From contig JBNGIO010006268.1 of NCBI GenBank assembly GCA_049999805.1, positions 73,942-104,935 on the forward strand: 30,994 nt of DNA, given 5' to 3'. Below the pieces are notes generated by a model, which was not told where the DNA came from, ran no database searches, and saw only the letters and a program-made list of their open reading frames with translations. Positions 28,602 through 30,994 of this stretch are shown piece by piece. The stretch's first letter is position 1, and every line of letters starts with the position of its first letter. A program made the translations under genes and the position numbers. This stretch comes from Folioceros fuciformis (lineage: Eukaryota > Anthocerotophyta > Anthocerotopsida > Anthocerotales).

Positions 28602-28739
28602 CCCATCAAGCAGCCAGGCGAGAAGGCAAACGTTGAGCTTCATCCGCCTGCTGTCGATAATCTGAACTGTGCTGAACATACTGTAACTGCGCCCTAACCA
28701 ATTTGTTGTTGCGGGGCTGTAGTTCCCATAACTTGGAGG

Positions 28740-30512
28740 TTAGGAGGCAATTGATTTATCATCCATATCATCAAGCACGGGTCCATAAAACTGGGTCCCT
28801 TTTAGGTATCTGAATACTCGTTTAGTAGCTACCCAGTGAGCTCGACCAGGCTTATCTAGAAATTGTGACCGAGTACTGACAGAGTACTGTATATCTGGTC
28901 AAGTCTAGTTTGCAACAAACAGGAGACTGCCTACTACATGGTGATAGGGAATATCTACCATCTTATTTTGTTCCTCAGCAGACTGAGGACACTGTAAGCT
29001 TGTGAGCTTGACTCCTAGGGCAAATGGAGTAGATGTAGGACGTGCTTCATCAAGCTTGAACTTGTGCAACAGTTGTTGGATGTACTTGTATTGGTGTATG
29101 AACAGGAGACCTTCAAATCTGACCCGAAGCAGCTGGATACCCAAGCAGAATTTCAATTCACCTATGTCTTTCATCTCAAATTTGTTGCTCAACATTGTCT
29201 TTACTTCTGCTAACAAGATCTGACTATTTGTCGCCAGAATCACATCGTCCACATATAAGGCGAGCACAACATAATCATTTCCTCTCGACAGTCTGTAGAC
29301 ATTACTGTCAGCAGCACTTTGAATGAAAGAAACATTCAGCAAATATTTGTGTATAGTCAGATACCACACTCTACCACTTTGTTTCAAGCCATAAATCGTT
29401 TTAAGTAGCTTGAGAACTTTCTTAGGATGCTTAAGATCCTCATAACCCTCTGGTTGAGTCATGTAGAGATCTTTGTCAAGGGATCCATACAAGAATGTCG
29501 TACAGACATCCATCTGATGCAAGTCCAGATCATGCTCGGCTGCAACTGCCAAAATCACCCTGATGGATTGTGATCTAACTACTGGGGAAAATGTTTCCTG
29601 ATAATCCAGGCCTTCAACCTGAGTGAAACCTCTCACTACCAAGCGTGCCTTGTAGCGAGCTATCTCTCCTTTTGCATTCAGTTTGACTTTGAATACCCAT
29701 TTGCATGATATGGGTTTTCGATCAGGAGGAAGATCAACCAATCTCCAGGTTTGATTCTTTATCAATGAATTGTACTCATCGTCAAGTGCAAGTTTCCACT
29801 TGTCACGTTCTGCACTTGAATATGCTTTTTTGAGTGATTGTGGTTCCAGATGTAATGTCATAGACATTGAATAAACAACCTCAGCATATGCAGTTGTGAA
29901 ATCAATTGATGTGTATCGTGGTTCTCTCCATTGATCCGGAGGAGGAGGATGTCAGGAGGAGCGTCTAAGTGGTTCAGGTTCAGGTTCCATTGCCACTTGC
30001 ACGGGTGCAAGAGCATCATCAGCCATTTCTGCAAGATCTTCGTTTCCATATAGGAAATCATAGCCCAGATTTTGATCACCGTCAGGTGCATCATTAGCTC
30101 TCTCTAAGCCCAACCCTTCATTTTCAGTAATTGGAAACTCATCAGCAGGTGGGTCAAAATCATTTCTTGCTAGTGGCATTTGCTGTACAGGCTGCACAGG
30201 TAGTTGATTCTACGCAGGTTGATCTGAAGTGGAGAAAACCATATCAAAGTCTTCTTCTGGAAACCATGATGCTGAAGTTTCACCTTCAATGAGGTTAGTA
30301 GCGTTCATCTCCAAACTAGCCCAAATCCACCAGCCAGATCTAGCTCTAGTCCGTTGGTTTGGATAGGCAGCTTTAATCCCCATGATAAAAAGCTTGTACA
30401 GGGGAGTCCATAATTCACCATCATCTTCTGGTTCCTCCACTTGCACAAGCAACCAATTTTTGTCCACCAAGTCTATCACCTGCATTTGCGCAAATATACG
30501 TTTCAACACCAT
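28740..30512 (-). pseudogene. copia C pol remnant
   Basis: The best part is 29867-28905: an RT with KWVFKVKLNAKGEIARYKAR, FSPVVRSQSIR, QMDVCTTFLYGS, the catalytic YVDD and KFEMKDIGELKFCLGIQL. It breaks at two close stops near 28900, resumes as IQYSVSTRSQFLDKPGRAHW and ends with TAA at 28742-28740 before any RNase H active-site motif, so RNase H is lost. Upstream, 30197-29952 is the acidic linker between integrase and RT, followed by a frameshift. 30512-30210 contains LFIMGIKAAY, which resembles the FIGY...KAY segment after the integrase core. It is not functional as written. Confidence 0.85.
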
Positions 30513-30615
30513 TGTGTCATCGTACCTGTAAGGAGATTGAACATGAGGTTGAGCTCTTCGCGGCTGGCTTGGTTGCTCCCCATCGCCACTCGATTCCTTC
30601 CCCTGATTGTCCTAA

Positions 30616-30852
30616 AATGATACTATTATCTTGTACCATGGGTTCAACCTAACTACCCGCAAGCACTTATATGCAGCGGACAAGAAGGCCATTAGAGACA
30701 AACTTAGTGCATTGTGTGGGTGCATAGAGGCACCAAGCGAGACAGGTTGTGATGATAGTGATGATAACAATGATGATGTCGTTACGTAGACGATGTATGA
30801 TGACGTTTTGGATCAAGTCACTAATGACAATTGCGAGCTGTTATTAGGAAAT
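30616..30852 (+). other. coding-like plus-strand segment of unknown origin
   Basis: An open frame (30616-30786) reads KHLYAADKKAIRDKLSALCG and then an Asp/Asn-rich run (DDSDDNNDD). After one TAG (30787-30789) the same frame continues to a stop at about 30853. I do not recognise it. It may be a decayed gene or a further insertion within or next to copia C. The rest, 30853-30994, is AT-rich with nothing seen. Confidence 0.3.
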
Positions 30853-30994
30853 TAGATCATAGGCAGCAGTAAACACCCATTGTCCTCTATGTATCAACCG
30901 TTGATAAATAGTTAGGATTTACATGTTTTCATCCACTTTGGTAGAATTGTTGAGAGTAAAAGCCAACACATAGTCTAAGTAACGTTAGGGTTAG

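Larger units (their letters stand above)
27837..30994 (-). mobile_element. copia element C, decayed, 5' part outside the window
   Basis: A Ty1/copia element on the minus strand. Its 3' LTR starts at 27837, and the flanking bases AGGGG (27832-27836) should recur beyond its 5' LTR, outside the window. It holds the 3' LTR, PPT, an antisense gene, a truncated RT/RNase H region and a linker region. The gag and integrase core are not seen before the window ends. The part beyond about 30513 is not clearly copia, so the right boundary given is only the window edge. Confidence 0.8.

Noticed and set aside
1-30994. tRNA or rRNA genes, CRISPR arrays, prokaryotic operons
   Set aside because: No cloverleaf with tRNA box A/B, no rRNA gene and no regularly spaced direct repeats with unique spacers were seen. 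The repeats present are adjacent tandem copies, and all host genes have introns.

Overview
The window is nuclear DNA of a streptophyte. GT-AG introns split every host gene, plant telomere-type motifs (CCCTAAA) occur, and three Ty1/copia retrotransposons and a plant-type LINE are present. Two copia primer-binding sites look like the initiator tRNA-Met type. Introns are very short (78-222 nt in the four host gene models), which fits a compact-intron non-seed plant (bryophyte, lycophyte or relative). Which one cannot be decided here.

Positions 1-11600 are gene space. A 5'-truncated five-exon gene of unknown function (9-1425, +) is followed by about 3 kb without a recognisable gene. That stretch holds tandem repeats and a degenerate telomere-like array (2522-2737). 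Next come a seven-exon gene for plastid-type AIR synthetase (PurM/AIRS, 4648-6816, +), an intergenic stretch, and a head-to-head pair: ribosomal protein eS12 (8480-9341, -) and the nucleolar ribosome-biogenesis factor SURF6/Rrp14 (9686-11594, +, eleven exons). The pair shares a 344-bp promoter with two telo-box motifs. One gene makes a ribosomal protein and the other a ribosome assembly factor, so shared growth-linked control is likely.

Positions 12354-30994 are a nest of mobile elements. One LINE (- strand) survives in three pieces (12354-12934, 17550-17953, 24919-27836), split by copia insertions. Copia A (12935-17544) is decayed, with TA...TA LTR ends, a 5-bp AAGAA target duplication, and its integrase and most of its RT deleted. 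Copia B (17954-24913) is young: its 198-bp LTRs differ at one base, the target duplication is AGGCT, PBS and PPT are clear, and coding capacity is complete except for one in-frame UGA between the protease and integrase regions. Copia C (27837 to beyond the window) is decayed and its 5' end lies outside.

The most unusual feature is common to all three copia elements. Each carries, between the end of pol and the 3' LTR, an antisense reading frame that starts near the 3' LTR, begins with a hydrophobic segment, and runs convergently toward the pol stop. In A and B the antisense frames can be spliced through GT-AG introns, and their stop codons abut or overlap the pol stop. In the decayed elements A and C the antisense frame stays open (in A only if one very short intron is accepted) while pol is full of stops and deletions. 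This looks like an undescribed accessory gene of these elements.
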